DNA from: an uncultured Methylotenera sp.
Lineage (GTDB): Bacteria > Pseudomonadota > Gammaproteobacteria > Burkholderiales > Methylophilaceae
Assembly: GCA_937957775.1 (NCBI GenBank)
Contig: CALFXV010000038.1
Coordinates: 1 to 16,212 of the forward strand
Direction: 5' to 3'
Length of the DNA: 16,212 nucleotides
The notes under the pieces were generated by a model. The model saw only the letters and a program-made list of their open reading frames with translations. It searched no databases and was not told the origin of the DNA. The translations under genes were made by a program, and so were the position numbers. Position 1 is the stretch's first letter, and each line of letters begins with the position of its first letter. Below, in pieces: positions 1 to 9,131 of the stretch.

Positions 1-125
<125 letters not shown>

Positions 126-165
126 TTATATTCGGCGAAAACCGGCCGAGCCGAGGTGTTGTCGC

Positions 166-954
166 TTATCCAAATACCCTCGCCAATTCCGCGCCCGGGT
201 CGTCTTGACGCATGAAAGCCTCGCCCACCAAGAAACCTTGCACCTGGTTATCCATCATGAGCTTCACGTCGTCCGGCGTGAAGATGCCGGATTCCGTTAC
301 CACAAAGCGGTCTTCAGGCATGATTTTTAACAGATCTAAAGTGGTTTGCAAGCTGACTTCAAAGGTGCGTAAGTTGCGGTTATTAATGCCGATTAAGGGC
401 GTATCCAATTGCAAGGCCAAAGCCAATTCGTCGGCATCGTGCACTTCCACCAATACGGCCATGCCCAACTCGTTGGCCAAGGCTTCTAATTTTTGCATTT
501 GCGCCAATTCCAAGGCGGCCACAATCAGCAAAATGCAATCGGCACCCATGGCCCGTGCTTCAAACACTTGGTATTCATCGATGATGAAATCCTTGCGCAA
601 CACCGGCAACTTGCACGCCGCCCGCGCTTGTTTTAAGTAAGCGGCCGAGCCTTGAAAATACTGCTCGTCGGTCAACACCGACAAACAGGCGGCGCCGGCT
701 TTTTCGTAACTTTTAGCAATCTTGGCCGGTTTAAAATCTTCGCGTATCACGCCCTTAGACGGACTGGCTTTTTTAATTTCGGCTATCACCGCTGCCTTAT
801 TCGCCATGATTTTTTTATGGATGCTGCCTACAAAGTCGCGCGGTTCGCCTTGCGCTTCTGCTTGGGCTTGCAGTTGGTCCAAGCTAACGGCCAATTTGCT
901 GGCGGCTACCTCGGTTTTTTTGGAGGCTAAAATTTTATTTAAAATATCGGACAT
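166..954 (-). CDS. trpC: Indole-3-glycerol phosphate synthase
   Basis: Ring closure of CdRP (1-(2-carboxyphenylamino)-1-deoxyribulose 5-phosphate) to indole-3-glycerol phosphate, the fourth tryptophan step after chorismate. At 262 residues it is the usual length for the single-domain enzyme, with no fused TrpF. Visible family motifs in order are [10 protein letters not shown] (59-68, catalytic Glu59 and Lys61), LRKDF (119-123, catalytic Lys121), LLIVAAL (142-148), LVEVHD with Glu170, GINNRNL (189-195), ESGI (221-224) and GFLVGEAFM (240-248). Together these mark an intact phosphate-binding TIM barrel. It is the last trp gene of the run, 44 bp after trpD. The ATG at 954 has only a weak ribosome binding site, but the N-terminus matches the family, so I kept it. 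Confidence 0.97.
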   Translation of the reverse strand: MSDILNKILASKKTEVAASKLAVSLDQLQAQAEAQGEPRDFVGSIHKKIMANKAAVIAEIKKASPSKGVIREDFKPAKIAKSYEKAGAACLSVLTDEQYFQGSAAYLKQARAACKLPVLRKDFIIDEYQVFEARAMGADCILLIVAALELAQMQKLEALANELGMAVLVEVHDADELALALQLDTPLIGINNRNLRTFEVSLQTTLDLLKIMPEDRFVVTESGIFTPDDVKLMMDNQVQGFLVGEAFMRQDDPGAELARVFG

Positions 955-959
955 GGTGT

Positions 960-989
960 GTTCTATTTAATTAAGTTCTATCTAGTTAG
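960..989. repeat. Imperfect 15-bp tandem duplication in trpD-trpC spacer
   Basis: Two adjacent 15-base units, GTTCTATTTAATTAA (960-974) and GTTCTATCTAGTTAG (975-989), match at 12 of 15 positions. They fill most of the short spacer between trpD and trpC. The duplication may explain why this spacer is longer than the 2-bp trpG-trpD junction. No function can be assigned; it looks like replication slippage in non-coding DNA. Confidence 0.5.
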
Positions 990-998
990 GTTAAAGGT

Positions 999-2015
999 CT
1001 AGCGGGCAGCATACTCTTGCAATGCGTTTAACTTGGCTAAGGCCAAACCTTGGTCTATCACCTCGGCCGCCTTATTGATGCCGGCCGCCAAACTGTCGGC
1101 CAAGCCGGCCACGTAAATAGCCGCGCCCGCATTCAGTAATACGATGTCGCGCGCCGCGCCCAGCTCGCCGTTCAACACCGCCAATATCATGGCTTTGGAT
1201 TGCTCAGCATTGTCGATTTGTATGCTGGAAAGTGTGTGCAGCGGCAAACCAAATTGCGCCGGGTTAATGGTGTATGCACTGACTTGGCCATTTTTTAATT
1301 CGGCCACGTGGCTGTCGCCAGTAAAGGAAATTTCGTCCATGCCGTCGGCACCGCACACCACTAAGACGTGCTCGCTGCCTAATTGCTGCAACACTTGCGC
1401 CAATTTAACGGTCAAGGCCGGCGAAAACACACCCATGATTTGGCGTTTAGCATTGGCAGGATTGGTCAACGGCCCTAGCAAATTAAACAATGTGCGCACA
1501 CCCAATTCACGGCGTACCGGGGCCGCGTGCTTCATGGCGCTGTGGTGATTGGGCGCAAACATAAAGCCTATGCCGATTTCTTCCACCGCACTGGCCACCT
1601 GCGCAGCCGTTAAATTCACATTGACGCCCAAGGCTTCCAAGACATCGGCACTGCCGCAACTAGACGACACCGAACGACCACCGTGCTTGGCCACTTTTGC
1701 CCCGGCCGCCGCCGCCACTAAGGCGCTCACCGTGGACACATTAAAGGTTTGGATGCCGTCACCGCCGGTACCGCAGGTGTCTATCAAATGCGGGCTCGCT
1801 AGGGTGGCCACCTTAGTCGACAATTCACGCATGACGCTGGCGGCCGCGGCTATCTCGTCCACGCTTTCGCCTTTGATGCGCAGTGCCACTAAAATCGCCG
1901 CCATTTGCGCGTGCGTCAATTCGCCCGACATCACTTGCCGCATCAAGGCCTGCATCTCGGCAAAGCTCAAGTCTTGGCCGTTGATGAGTTGATTCAAGGT
2001 CGGTGCAAACGCCAT
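999..2015 (-). CDS. trpD: Anthranilate phosphoribosyltransferase
   Basis: Transfers phosphoribose from PRPP to anthranilate, the second step of the tryptophan branch. At 338 residues it is full length. The class-defining glycine-rich PRPP loop DTCGTGGDG is at 79-87, followed by NVST (92-95) and the KHGGRS block (110-115). The anthranilate-side stretch HHSAMKHAAPVRRELG (157-172) leads into RTLFNLLGPLTNPA. The MDEIS motif near residue 226 fits the metal-binding region. The ATG lies 2 bp after the trpG stop, so translational coupling with trpG is likely. No truncation or missing key residue was seen. Confidence 0.97.
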   Translation of the reverse strand: MAFAPTLNQLINGQDLSFAEMQALMRQVMSGELTHAQMAAILVALRIKGESVDEIAAAASVMRELSTKVATLASPHLIDTCGTGGDGIQTFNVSTVSALVAAAAGAKVAKHGGRSVSSSCGSADVLEALGVNVNLTAAQVASAVEEIGIGFMFAPNHHSAMKHAAPVRRELGVRTLFNLLGPLTNPANAKRQIMGVFSPALTVKLAQVLQQLGSEHVLVVCGADGMDEISFTGDSHVAELKNGQVSAYTINPAQFGLPLHTLSSIQIDNAEQSKAMILAVLNGELGAARDIVLLNAGAAIYVAGLADSLAAGINKAAEVIDQGLALAKLNALQEYAAR

Positions 2016-2017
2016 GC

Positions 2018-2581
2018 TTAGGCTTTCAGGAAGTTCTGCAACAAGGCATGACCGTGCTCAGTCAATATCGATTCCGGATGGAACTGCACGCCTTCCACGC
2101 TCAAGGTTTTATGGCGCACGCCCATAATTTCACCGTCTTCGGTCCAAGCGGTGATTTCTAGGCAATCGGGCAAGCTGGCTTTTTCTATTACCAAGGAATG
2201 GTAACGGGTAGCGGTGTAAGGGTTAGGCAAACCGCTGAACACGCCGATATTGTGGTGGTAAATTAATGAAGTTTTGCCGTGCATCAATTGCTTGGCGTGC
2301 ACGATTTTGCCGCCGAAGGCTTGGCCTATACTTTGGTGGCCTAAACAAACACCGAGCAATGGAATTTTGCCGGCAAATTCTTTGATTAAGGGCACGCTAA
2401 TGCCGGCTTCATTGGGGGTGCAGGGGCCAGGTGAAACGACAATGTGGGTGGGCTTGAGCGCCGCCACTTTGGCTAAATCAATTTCATCGTTACGGTAAAC
2501 CTGTACGTCTTGCCCCAACTCGCCTAAATACTGCACCAAGTTGTAGGTGAAGGAATCGTAATTATCTATCATCAGTAACAT
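2018..2581 (-). CDS. trpG: Anthranilate synthase component II (glutamine amidotransferase)
   Basis: Class I glutamine amidotransferase that supplies ammonia to TrpE for anthranilate formation. In many bacteria the same subunit also serves 4-amino-4-deoxychorismate synthase (PabA role); no separate pabA is visible here, so a dual role is possible but unproven. The 187-residue length is typical. The N-terminus [18 protein letters not shown] is the family signature. The nucleophile elbow GVCLGHQ places Cys79, and the GVQFHPES block supplies His168 and Glu170 of the triad. The oxyanion loop [11 protein letters not shown] is at 50-60. A GGTGA ribosome binding site lies about seven bases before the ATG. 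The gene is 55 bp after trpE and 2 bp before trpD. Confidence 0.97.
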   Translation of the reverse strand: MLLMIDNYDSFTYNLVQYLGELGQDVQVYRNDEIDLAKVAALKPTHIVVSPGPCTPNEAGISVPLIKEFAGKIPLLGVCLGHQSIGQAFGGKIVHAKQLMHGKTSLIYHHNIGVFSGLPNPYTATRYHSLVIEKASLPDCLEITAWTEDGEIMGVRHKTLSVEGVQFHPESILTEHGHALLQNFLKA

Positions 2582-2636
2582 TGTTTTTCACCGTTTTCTT
2601 TCATGATGGCCTCTAAGATTAAGCGCCGACAGGCCC

Positions 2637-4115
2637 TTAATTATCCAGCCCTGCTTGCACTAACTCGGCCGCACGCAACACCGCTTTGGCTTTGTTTTGT
2701 GTTTCTTCCCATTCGCTTTGTGGCACGGAGTCGGCCACGATGCCCGCCCCTGCTTGCACATAGAGCATGTTGTTTTTAATCACGCCGGTGCGTATGGCAA
2801 TCGCCACGTCCATGTCGCCATTAAAGCCTAGGTAGCCGACCGCGCCCGCGTAAATACCGCGCTTGCTCGGTTCCAACTCGTCTATGATTTCCATGGCGCG
2901 CACTTTAGGCGCGCCACTGACTGTGCCGGCTGGGAAGGTGGCTTTAATGACGTCTATGGCATCCATGCCGTCTTTGAGTTTGCCTTCCACGTTGCTGACG
3001 ATGTGCATGACGTGCGAATAGCGCTCTATCATCATGTTGTCGGTGACTTTGACGCTGCCGGTTTGTGCCACGCGACCCACGTCATTGCGGCCTAAATCCA
3101 TCAATTGCACGTGCTCGGCACGTTCTTTTGGATCGGCCAATAACTCCTCGGCCAAGGCCAAATCTTGTTCGCGGTTTTTACCACGCGGCCGGGTGCCGGC
3201 AATCGGCCTAGCCGTAACCGTGCCGTTTTCCAAACGCACTAAAATCTCCGGGGACGCGCCCACCACATGGTGATCGCCCATGTCGTAATAAAACATATAA
3301 GGCGACGGGTTAAGGCTGCGCAATGCGCGGTATAAGGACAAAGGCGGGGCGGTGAATTTTTGCGCCATGCGCTGCGACAAGACCACTTGCATGATGTCGC
3401 CGTCCAAGATGTATTGTTGGGCGCGTTTGACCGCGGCTTTAAAGTTGGCCTCACCAAATTCAGAGCTGGCCACCGATTTTTCTGATGGCACCGCATGCGG
3501 TATGGCCACGGTTTTGCGCAACATCACCAGCAATTCGCTGAGCCTGTCGTAGGCATTTTGGTAGGCATTGGGCTCGGCAGGATCGGCATAGACGATGAAA
3601 TACAGTTTGCCACTTAAATTGTCCACTACGGCAATCTCGGTGGACAAGGTGAGCAACACGTCCGGCACATTAATCGCATCGTCTTTTTGCACGCCAGCCA
3701 AACGCTTTTCTATGTAGCGCACGGTTTCGTAGCCAAAGTATCCGGCTAGGCCACCGGTAAAGCGCGGCAAGCCTGCATAAGGCGGGGTTCTAAAACGCGC
3801 TTGGTAACGTTTAACAAAATCCAAGGGATTGCAGTTGCTCTCCGATTCCACCACACGGTCGCCTTGCCACACTTGCACGTCCATGCCGTGCGCGACGATG
3901 CGGGTTTTTGCCGGCAAGCCTATGATGGAATAACGACCAAAGCGCTCGCCACCTTGCACGGATTCCAGTAAATACGAATAAGGTTGATTGGCCAATTTTA
4001 AATACAACGACAACGGCGTGTCTAAATCGGCAAAGGTTTCCAGCACAAGTGGAATGCGGTTATAGCCTTGGGCGGCCAGTTCGTTAAATTGCGTTAAATT
4101 CAGGGTACTCAACAT
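2637..4115 (-). CDS. trpE: Anthranilate synthase component I
   Basis: Converts chorismate and ammonia (from TrpG) to anthranilate, the committed and feedback-controlled tryptophan step. I start at the ATG at 4115 (492 residues): an AAGGA motif sits five bases upstream and [10 protein letters not shown] leads into the family N-terminus. A longer in-frame GTG start at 4166 would fall inside the leader hairpins. LLES (49-52), the allosteric tryptophan-binding motif, is intact, so feedback inhibition is expected. Chorismate-site motifs are PIAGTRPRG (304-312), LMDLGRND (338-345), [11 protein letters not shown] (394-404) and [10 protein letters not shown] (454-463). It is the first structural trp gene and directly follows the Trp-rich leader peptide. 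Confidence 0.96.
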   Translation of the reverse strand: MLSTLNLTQFNELAAQGYNRIPLVLETFADLDTPLSLYLKLANQPYSYLLESVQGGERFGRYSIIGLPAKTRIVAHGMDVQVWQGDRVVESESNCNPLDFVKRYQARFRTPPYAGLPRFTGGLAGYFGYETVRYIEKRLAGVQKDDAINVPDVLLTLSTEIAVVDNLSGKLYFIVYADPAEPNAYQNAYDRLSELLVMLRKTVAIPHAVPSEKSVASSEFGEANFKAAVKRAQQYILDGDIMQVVLSQRMAQKFTAPPLSLYRALRSLNPSPYMFYYDMGDHHVVGASPEILVRLENGTVTARPIAGTRPRGKNREQDLALAEELLADPKERAEHVQLMDLGRNDVGRVAQTGSVKVTDNMMIERYSHVMHIVSNVEGKLKDGMDAIDVIKATFPAGTVSGAPKVRAMEIIDELEPSKRGIYAGAVGYLGFNGDMDVAIAIRTGVIKNNMLYVQAGAGIVADSVPQSEWEETQNKAKAVLRAAELVQAGLDN

Positions 4116-4118
4116 AAA

Positions 4119-4125
4119 TTTCCTT
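4119..4125 (-). promoter_or_regulatory. trpE ribosome binding site
   Basis: On the minus strand AAGGAAA precedes the ATG at 4115, with five bases between the AGGA core and the start. It decides the trpE start in favour of this ATG over the upstream GTG. The block CCACCCAT (4140-4133), just upstream, is complementary (one bulged C) to the segment encoding the tandem Trp codons of the leader peptide. Confidence 0.8.
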
Positions 4126-4131
4126 ACTATC

Positions 4132-4203
4132 AATGGGTGGGGTTGATTCGGCGCCCTGCGTGTCACGCAAGGCTAGCCTTGGGCTTTAAGCCCGCCACCA
4201 TCG
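4132..4203 (-). promoter_or_regulatory. Candidate trp attenuator: overlapping hairpins in trpE leader
   Basis: Read on the minus strand, the RNA after the Trp codons can form competing stems. The first is GGGCU/AGCCC (4193-4189 with 4185-4181) with the leader stop codon in the loop. The second is AGCC/GGCU (4185-4182 with 4178-4175). The third is the palindrome AAGGCUAGCCUU (4180-4169). The fourth is a 9-bp stem GCCUUGCGU/ACGCAGGGC (4173-4165 with 4161-4153, one G-U pair, 3-nt loop). Each overlaps its neighbour, so they exclude one another. The Trp-codon stretch AUGGUGG (4201-4195) can also pair with CCACCCAU (4140-4133) near the trpE ribosome binding site. No U-run follows the strongest stem, so control by translation initiation or Rho fits better than intrinsic termination. 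Function is inferred. Confidence 0.6.
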
Positions 4204-4236
4204 CCAACTGTGTCGTTTGTTGTGACCGATATTCAT
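4186..4236 (-). CDS. trpL: Putative trp operon leader peptide, Trp-rich
   Basis: A 16-codon frame, MNIGHNKRHSWRWWRA, lies in the spacer between gph and trpE. It has three Trp codons (positions 11, 13 and 14) two to five codons before its TAA. Tryptophan is a rare residue, so such a cluster immediately upstream of trpE is the hallmark of a ribosome-sensing leader peptide. The stop codon falls in the loop of the first downstream hairpin, the spacing seen in classical attenuators. The ATG lies 20 bases past the gph stop. The weak point is the lack of an obvious Shine-Dalgarno sequence, so translation might depend on ribosomes leaving gph. The arginine-rich tail is unlike the E. coli leader. The gene symbol is by role, not homology. 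Confidence 0.72.
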   Translation of the reverse strand: MNIGHNKRHSWRWWRA

Positions 4237-4256
4237 GTGAGTCGATAAAAAATAAT

Positions 4257-4928
4257 TTAATGCAATAACGTTAAGGCATCGCCTAGCTGCGCGATGCTGG
4301 CATCGCTTTGCAACACCAGTCCGTGATTATAGCCATAAGGCACGGTAAATACATAACAACCGGCCGCGCGCGCCGCCGTCACGTCGCTGATGGAGTCGCC
4401 TACCATCAAAGCCTGTTCAGGCGCTAGCTGGAATTGCTCGCACACGTGCAGCAGCTGCGCCGGATCGGGCTTCTTTTTACTTAAGCTGTCGCCCGACACC
4501 ACCACAGAAAAATAGCGATCTAGCTGACTCGCTTGCAATAAAGGCAGCGTAAAACTGGCCGGTTTATTGGTCACGCAGGCCAAGCGGTAACCGGCTTTGT
4601 GCATGGCCTCTAAGCCGGCCACCACGCCCGGGTAAGGCTGACTGTGGCTCACGTTGCCCGCATAAAATTTAAGGAACAATGCCTGCGCTTCGGCTAAGGC
4701 AGTCGCATCCGGCACGTCCGCTGAGGGCCCCATTAAGCAGCGTTGAATCAGCATTTGTGCGCCTTCACCAATATAGCCTTGTATCTGCATGGGATCCAAA
4801 GTCGGCCGCTGCATGGCCTGCAACATTTGGTTGGCAGCAGCGGCAATTTCTGGCGCGGTGTGCAACAAAGTGCCATCGAGATCCAGCATGATGGCTTGCA
4901 CGCTTATTTTTTGAGCCACGCTCGCCAA
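4257..4928 (-). CDS. gph: Phosphoglycolate phosphatase, HAD family
   Basis: HAD-superfamily phosphatase that dephosphorylates 2-phosphoglycolate arising from DNA repair or oxygenase side reactions. All HAD motifs are present: LDLDGTLLHT with nucleophile Asp16 and acid/base Asp18, VTNKPA (119-124), KKKPDP (151-156) with the catalytic lysine, and GDSISD (177-182) with the Mg-binding aspartates. The 223-residue length fits. The start is uncertain. The longest frame opens with TTG at 4928, in-frame GTGs follow at 4919 and 4901, and the first ATG (4889) is too close to motif I. The rpe-gph pair upstream of trp genes is a known conserved arrangement. Gph lies 27 bp after rpe and its end abuts the trp leader. 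Confidence 0.92.
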   Translation of the reverse strand: MASVAQKISVQAIMLDLDGTLLHTAPEIAAAANQMLQAMQRPTLDPMQIQGYIGEGAQMLIQRCLMGPSADVPDATALAEAQALFLKFYAGNVSHSQPYPGVVAGLEAMHKAGYRLACVTNKPASFTLPLLQASQLDRYFSVVVSGDSLSKKKPDPAQLLHVCEQFQLAPEQALMVGDSISDVTAARAAGCYVFTVPYGYNHGLVLQSDASIAQLGDALTLLH

Positions 4929-4955
4929 CGCTGTATCGAGTTAAGCTTGTACCGA

Positions 4956-5663
4956 TTAAACCGTGGCCAAAGCCGCGCGCATTTCGCCAACGATGCTGTT
5001 GTAACGATTTTTGTCGCTGTCTTTGCCTTGCGTGAATATGGCGCTGCCTGCCACAAAGGTATCGGCACCGGCTTTAGCAATTTCCGCGATGTTTTGCGCA
5101 TTGACGCCGCCGTCCACTTCCAACCAAATTTGACGGCCAGTTTTTTCGTAGTAGGCGTCAATTTTGGCGCGCGCTAAACGCAATTTGTTTAAGGTTTCTG
5201 GTATGAATTTTTGACCACCAAAACCCGGGTTGACGCTCATTAATAAGACCATGTCGACTTTGTCCATGACGTGATCTAAATAACTCAATGAGGTGGCTGG
5301 GTTAAACACCAAACCGGATTTGCACCCCAAATCGCGCACCATGGCCAAGCTGCGGTCTATGTGCTCGGATGCTTCTGGGTGAAAGGTGATGATGTTGGCG
5401 CCGGCTTTGGCAAAGTCAGGGATAATGCGATCGACCGGTTTAACCATCAAATGCACATCGATGATGCCACCCACGCGGGCAGCGGTTTCGCGTATCGCTT
5501 CGCAAACCAATGGGCCTATGGTCAAGTTAGGCACGTAGTGATTGTCCATCACATCAAAATGCACTAAATCCGTACCGGAGGTGATGACGTCATCAATTTC
5601 TTGACCGAGTTTGGCAAAGTTTGCAGAAAGAATACTGGGGGCAATTCTAAAAGTTTTATCCAT
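4956..5663 (-). CDS. rpe: Ribulose-phosphate 3-epimerase
   Basis: Interconverts D-ribulose 5-phosphate and D-xylulose 5-phosphate. In a ribulose-monophosphate-cycle methylotroph this regenerates the formaldehyde acceptor, so the gene is central to carbon assimilation as well as pentose metabolism. The protein is 235 residues, slightly longer than the usual 220-230. Family motifs are APSILSANF (8-16), [16 protein letters not shown] (35-50, metal His35 and catalytic Asp37), DVHLMV with His71, [13 protein letters not shown] (142-154) and EVDGGV with Asp184. It starts the minus-strand run and is divergent from hemA across 126 bp. The ATG at 5663 fits the family N-terminus; the ribosome binding site is weak. 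Confidence 0.96.
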   Translation of the reverse strand: MDKTFRIAPSILSANFAKLGQEIDDVITSGTDLVHFDVMDNHYVPNLTIGPLVCEAIRETAARVGGIIDVHLMVKPVDRIIPDFAKAGANIITFHPEASEHIDRSLAMVRDLGCKSGLVFNPATSLSYLDHVMDKVDMVLLMSVNPGFGGQKFIPETLNKLRLARAKIDAYYEKTGRQIWLEVDGGVNAQNIAEIAKAGADTFVAGSAIFTQGKDSDKNRYNSIVGEMRAALATV

Positions 5664-5789
5664 GACTAAAGTCCGTTTTCAAAAATGTGAGTTAAATTTA
5701 CTGCAACAAAGGCATTATTTTAACCCTATTTCTGACGTTTAAGATGATGCTTCTTGCTTAACATAAGCCAATCTAGCAAAATTACACCT
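5664..5789. promoter_or_regulatory. Divergent rpe/hemA intergenic region
   Basis: This 126-bp A+T-rich spacer must carry the promoters of both divergent operons. On the minus strand a TAAAAT hexamer (within 5711-5718) could serve as a -10 for rpe, but I find no matching -35. A short inverted repeat, GCTTA-ACA-TAAGC (5756-5768), lies 21 bp before the hemA start. No plus-strand promoter is convincing, so only the role of the region is proposed. Confidence 0.4.
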
Positions 5790-7034
5790 ATGCAGTTATT
5801 TGTTATCGGCGTGAATCACACGACCGCCCCCATCCAAATCCGTGAAAATGTGGCGTTTAACAGCGAGCATTTGGCGGGCGCCCTGCGCGAACTGACTGCA
5901 CATCATGCGGCCGAAGCTGCGATATTATCCACCTGCAATCGCACCGAGCTATATTGCAGTGCTGACAACCCAGAAAACCCCTTGCGCTGGCTATCCCAAT
6001 ACCACCAATTGGACTTGGCCGAACTGCAACCTTACATCTATACCTTACCCGACGATGCTGCCGTCAAACATGCCTTTCGCGTGGCCTCCGGCTTGGACAG
6101 CATGGTCTTGGGCGAAGCGCAAATATTAGGGCAGTTCAAGCAATCGGTAAAAATTGCCCAAGACGCCGGCACCTTAGGCAGCTTGCTGCACAAGCTGTTT
6201 CAACGCACCTTTGAAGTAGCCAAAGAAGTGCGCACCGACACCGATTTAGGTGCCAGTTCTATCTCCATGGCCGCCGCCGCGGTGAAATTAGCGCAACGCA
6301 TTTTTGGCGACATCCGCGAACAAAAAGTCTTGTTCATAGGCGCGGGGGAAATGATAGAGCTGTGTGCCGAGCACTTTGCCACGCACAAACCCAAGAGCAT
6401 GACGGTGGCCAATCGCACCTTAGAGCGCGGGGCCGCCTTGGCCGAAAAAATCGGTGGCCAGGCTATCTATCTGAACGATTTGCCGGACTGCTTTGCCGAA
6501 TTTGATATCGTCATTACCAGTACCGCCAGCCAGTTGCCCATAGTTGGTTTGGGCATGGTGGAACGGGCCATTAAAGCGCGTCGCCACCGGCCTATTTTTA
6601 TGGTGGACTTGGCCGTGCCGCGTGACATCGAAGCAGAAGTAGCGGACCTAGACGACGTGTTTTTATACACGGTGGACGACCTGGCGCAAGTGGTCAGCGA
6701 CGGCATGATCAATCGCCAAGAAGCCGCGCAAGATGCCGAGTTAATCGTCACGGCCAGGGTAGAGCATTTCATGCAATGGCTGAAAAAACGCGATGCCGTG
6801 CCCACCATTAAAGCGCTGCGCGATCAAGCCGAACACACCCGTTTGGCCGAGCTGGAAAAAGCCATGAAATTAATGCAAAAAGGCGAGTCGCCAGAGAAAG
6901 TATTGGAGGCATTGAGCAATGCACTCACCAATAAATTTTTGCACGCGCCCAGCCACGCACTCAATCAAACGCACGGCGAAGAACACGCTAAGCTAGACCA
7001 AGCCATCAAACAGCTCTACCAAATTAAGCCTTAA
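5790..7034 (+). CDS. hemA: Glutamyl-tRNA reductase
   Basis: NADPH-dependent reduction of glutamyl-tRNA(Glu) to glutamate-1-semialdehyde, the first committed step of C5-pathway tetrapyrrole synthesis. I start at the ATG at 5790 (414 residues) because [15 protein letters not shown] is the family N-terminus; the in-frame TTG at 5754 adds an unconserved extension. [11 protein letters not shown] (45-55) carries the nucleophile Cys49. The [14 protein letters not shown] stretch follows, then the Rossmann nucleotide-binding GAGEM at 184-188, and a C-terminal helical dimerisation region rich in Glu and Lys. It heads hemA-prfA-prmC, with prfA 15 bp downstream. HemB, two steps later in the pathway, lies at the left edge in another operon. 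Confidence 0.97.
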   Translation: MQLFVIGVNHTTAPIQIRENVAFNSEHLAGALRELTAHHAAEAAILSTCNRTELYCSADNPENPLRWLSQYHQLDLAELQPYIYTLPDDAAVKHAFRVASGLDSMVLGEAQILGQFKQSVKIAQDAGTLGSLLHKLFQRTFEVAKEVRTDTDLGASSISMAAAAVKLAQRIFGDIREQKVLFIGAGEMIELCAEHFATHKPKSMTVANRTLERGAALAEKIGGQAIYLNDLPDCFAEFDIVITSTASQLPIVGLGMVERAIKARRHRPIFMVDLAVPRDIEAEVADLDDVFLYTVDDLAQVVSDGMINRQEAAQDAELIVTARVEHFMQWLKKRDAVPTIKALRDQAEHTRLAELEKAMKLMQKGESPEKVLEALSNALTNKFLHAPSHALNQTHGEEHAKLDQAIKQLYQIKP

Positions 7035-7049
7035 GAAAAGAAGCCCATT

Positions 7050-8132
7050 ATGAAACCCAGCATGATTAAAAAACTCGCCACCTTGAGCGACCGCTTGGAA
7101 GAACTGAACCGTCTGATGAGTTCAGAAGGGGCGACCAACAACATGGATAATTACCGCAAAATTACCCAAGAGCACGCCGAAATTACTCCCATCGTCGAGC
7201 AATACCGCTTGTTCGAGCAAACCGAAGCCGACATGAATGAAGCGCAAAAAATGCTCAGCGATCCAGACATGAAAGAGTTTGCGCTAGAAGAAATTGAAGC
7301 GGGCAAAGTTACTTTAGAAAAGATCGAGGCGGCCTTGCAAAAATTGCTTTTGCCCAAAGACCCGAACGACGACAAAAACCTCTTTTTAGAAATTCGCGCC
7401 GGTACCGGTGGCGACGAATCCGGCTTGTTTTGCGGCGACTTATACCGCATGTATTCGCGTTATGCCGAACGGCAAAAATGGAAAGTGGAAATCATGTCAG
7501 CCAACGAATCCGAGGTCGGCGGCTACAAAGAAATCATCGTTAAAATCGAAGGCTACGGCGCTTATTCCAAACTGAAATTTGAGTCCGGCGGTCACCGCGT
7601 GCAGCGCGTGCCGGCCACCGAAACACAAGGCCGCATTCACACTTCAGCCTGCACGGTGGCGGTGTTGCCGGAAGCCGATGAAGTCTCCGACGTGGTGATT
7701 AACCCAGCCGACATCCGCATCGACACCTACCGCGCCAGCGGCGCCGGCGGCCAACACATTAACAAGACCGATTCGGCGGTGCGCATTACCCATGCGCCCA
7801 CCGGTATCGTCGTTGAATGCCAAGAAGGCCGCAGCCAACATGCTAATAAAGCGCAAGCCATGCAAGTGTTGGCAGCCCGCATCAAAGCCAAGCAAGTGGA
7901 CGAGCAGCAAAGCAAAATCGCCTCGGAACGCAAAAGTTTGATCGGCTCCGGTGATCGCTCTGAGCGCATCCGCACCTACAACTACCCGCAAGGCCGCATC
8001 ACCGATCACCGCATCAATTTAACCTTGTACAAAATCGATGCCATTACCGAAGGCGACATGGATGAATTAATCGGCGCCTTATCGGCCGAGCACCAAGCCG
8101 ACTTGCTGGCTAGCCTAGGTGAAGACAATTAA
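7050..8132 (+). CDS. prfA: Peptide chain release factor 1
   Basis: Recognises UAA and UAG stop codons and triggers peptide release on the ribosome. At 360 residues it is the same length as the E. coli protein. The tripeptide anticodon PAT is at 188-190 in the [10 protein letters not shown] block, and the catalytic GGQ is at 233-235 within [15 protein letters not shown], the standard RF1 positions. PAT rather than SPF separates RF1 from RF2. An N-terminal helical domain (about 1-100) precedes the core. The ATG follows an AAGAAAAGAAG purine stretch. The next gene, prmC, encodes the enzyme that methylates this GGQ glutamine (Gln235), and its start lies 2 bp past the prfA stop. Confidence 0.98.
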   Translation: MKPSMIKKLATLSDRLEELNRLMSSEGATNNMDNYRKITQEHAEITPIVEQYRLFEQTEADMNEAQKMLSDPDMKEFALEEIEAGKVTLEKIEAALQKLLLPKDPNDDKNLFLEIRAGTGGDESGLFCGDLYRMYSRYAERQKWKVEIMSANESEVGGYKEIIVKIEGYGAYSKLKFESGGHRVQRVPATETQGRIHTSACTVAVLPEADEVSDVVINPADIRIDTYRASGAGGQHINKTDSAVRITHAPTGIVVECQEGRSQHANKAQAMQVLAARIKAKQVDEQQSKIASERKSLIGSGDRSERIRTYNYPQGRITDHRINLTLYKIDAITEGDMDELIGALSAEHQADLLASLGEDN

Positions 8133-8134
8133 GT

Positions 8135-9010
8135 TTGAGCATAAACTGCAACAGCATTGAGCAAGCCTTACAAAGGGCGGCAGCCAAACTAAACAGCACG
8201 GATGGCGCCATGGAAGCGCGGCTGTTATTGCAGCAGGTGTTGGGCGTGAATCGCGCATGGCTTATTGCTCATGCAAACGATGCCCTGCAGACCAATAGGG
8301 ACAAGGAGTTTCAAGCACTCTTAACACGCCGTTTGGCCGGTGAACCGATCGCTTACCTGATACGGCAGCGCGAATTTTACGGTTTAACGCTGCGCGTTAG
8401 CCCCGCCACGCTGATTCCCAGACCAGACAGCGAAACTTTGGTCGATGCCGCTTTAGAAAAAATACCCCATCCCAGTACTAAACCTATCGCGGTGCTTGAC
8501 TTAGGCACCGGCAGCGGCGCCATTGCCTTGGCCATTGCGCACAATCGGCCGCAGGCTAAGGTGTTGGCGGTGGATGCCTCAGTCGCCGCCTTATCGGTGG
8601 CGCAAGACAATGCCAGCGAGTTAACGCTCAATAATGTGCAGTTTGCCTTAAGCAATTGGTACGCTAAGTTGGCCGAGCAGCGCTTTGATGTAATCGTCAG
8701 CAACCCGCCCTATGTAGCGCAAAATGACCCACACTTAAGTCAAGGTGACTTGCGTTTTGAACCCCTTAGCGCGCTGGCGTCGGGCTTAGACGGCTTAGAC
8801 GACATCCGGCAAATTACAGAGCAGGGCTTAATCCACCTTAAGCCGCAAGGCTGGCTGATGCTAGAACACGGCTACGATCAGGGCGCCGCGGTAAGGGAGT
8901 TAATGGCACAAGCCGGCTTGGTTGATATCACAAGCAAACAAGATTTGGGTGGCAACGAGCGCGTCACGCTGGGTAAAAACCCGCTGATAGTCAGTCAGCA
9001 CTGGGCCTAA
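8135..9010 (+). CDS. prmC: Release factor glutamine N5-methyltransferase
   Basis: SAM-dependent methylation of the GGQ glutamine of RF1 and RF2, needed for efficient termination. The start is TTG at 8135, 2 bp after the prfA stop. The next ATG (8210) would remove much of the N-terminal substrate-binding helical domain, so I keep TTG. The protein is 291 residues. Motifs are EARLLLQQVLG in the N-domain, the linker LIPRPDSETLV, the SAM loop DLGTGSG at 122-128, and the substrate-binding NPPY at 190-193 in VSNPPYV. The tight prfA-prmC coupling matches other Proteobacteria. The co-oriented cluster ends here, next to an integrase. Confidence 0.95.
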   Translation: MSINCNSIEQALQRAAAKLNSTDGAMEARLLLQQVLGVNRAWLIAHANDALQTNRDKEFQALLTRRLAGEPIAYLIRQREFYGLTLRVSPATLIPRPDSETLVDAALEKIPHPSTKPIAVLDLGTGSGAIALAIAHNRPQAKVLAVDASVAALSVAQDNASELTLNNVQFALSNWYAKLAEQRFDVIVSNPPYVAQNDPHLSQGDLRFEPLSALASGLDGLDDIRQITEQGLIHLKPQGWLMLEHGYDQGAAVRELMAQAGLVDITSKQDLGGNERVTLGKNPLIVSQHWA

Positions 9011-9035
9011 TGTAGCATCTTTCTATTTGCAATGA

Positions 9036-9065
9036 AGTCGAGCAGCCATTCGACTACTATTTATC
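9036..9065. repeat. Left direct-repeat copy flanking the integrase (candidate att site)
   Basis: ATTCGACTACT (9048-9058) recurs exactly at 10359-10369. Counting the following bases, 16 of 18 positions agree. The left copy overlaps an inverted repeat, AGTCGA (9036-9041) and TCGACT (9050-9055), around an 8-base centre, as expected of a recombinase-binding crossover site. It lies 38 bp after the prmC stop, leaving prmC intact. The integration-site role is inferred from position and symmetry; no tRNA gene is nearby. Confidence 0.5.
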
Positions 9066-9131
9066 TTTGAATAGCCCTACTACTGCGGGGAGTTATCCAT
9101 AATAATTTCATCTTTTTAGGTCAATTTAAAG

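Noticed and set aside
2572..2604. Short minus-strand frame [10 protein letters not shown] overlapping the trpG start
   Set aside because: It has no Trp codons or hairpins and merely spans the trpG ribosome binding site; likely chance.
4116..4166. 17-residue N-terminal extension of trpE from a GTG at 4166
   Set aside because: It would begin inside the attenuator hairpins, lacks a ribosome binding site, and the ATG at 4115 has an AAGGA motif.
4743..5177. 144-codon plus-strand frame opposite gph and rpe
   Set aside because: Covers the reverse of two well-supported genes and has no recognisable motif.
7644..8009. 121-codon open frame opposite prfA
   Set aside because: Lies wholly inside the conserved prfA coding region on the other strand; a shadow frame without recognisable domains.
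9060..9110. Possible prmC terminator (CCC...GGGG pair near 9074-9090)
   Set aside because: The stem is only three to four base pairs with no T-run directly after it.
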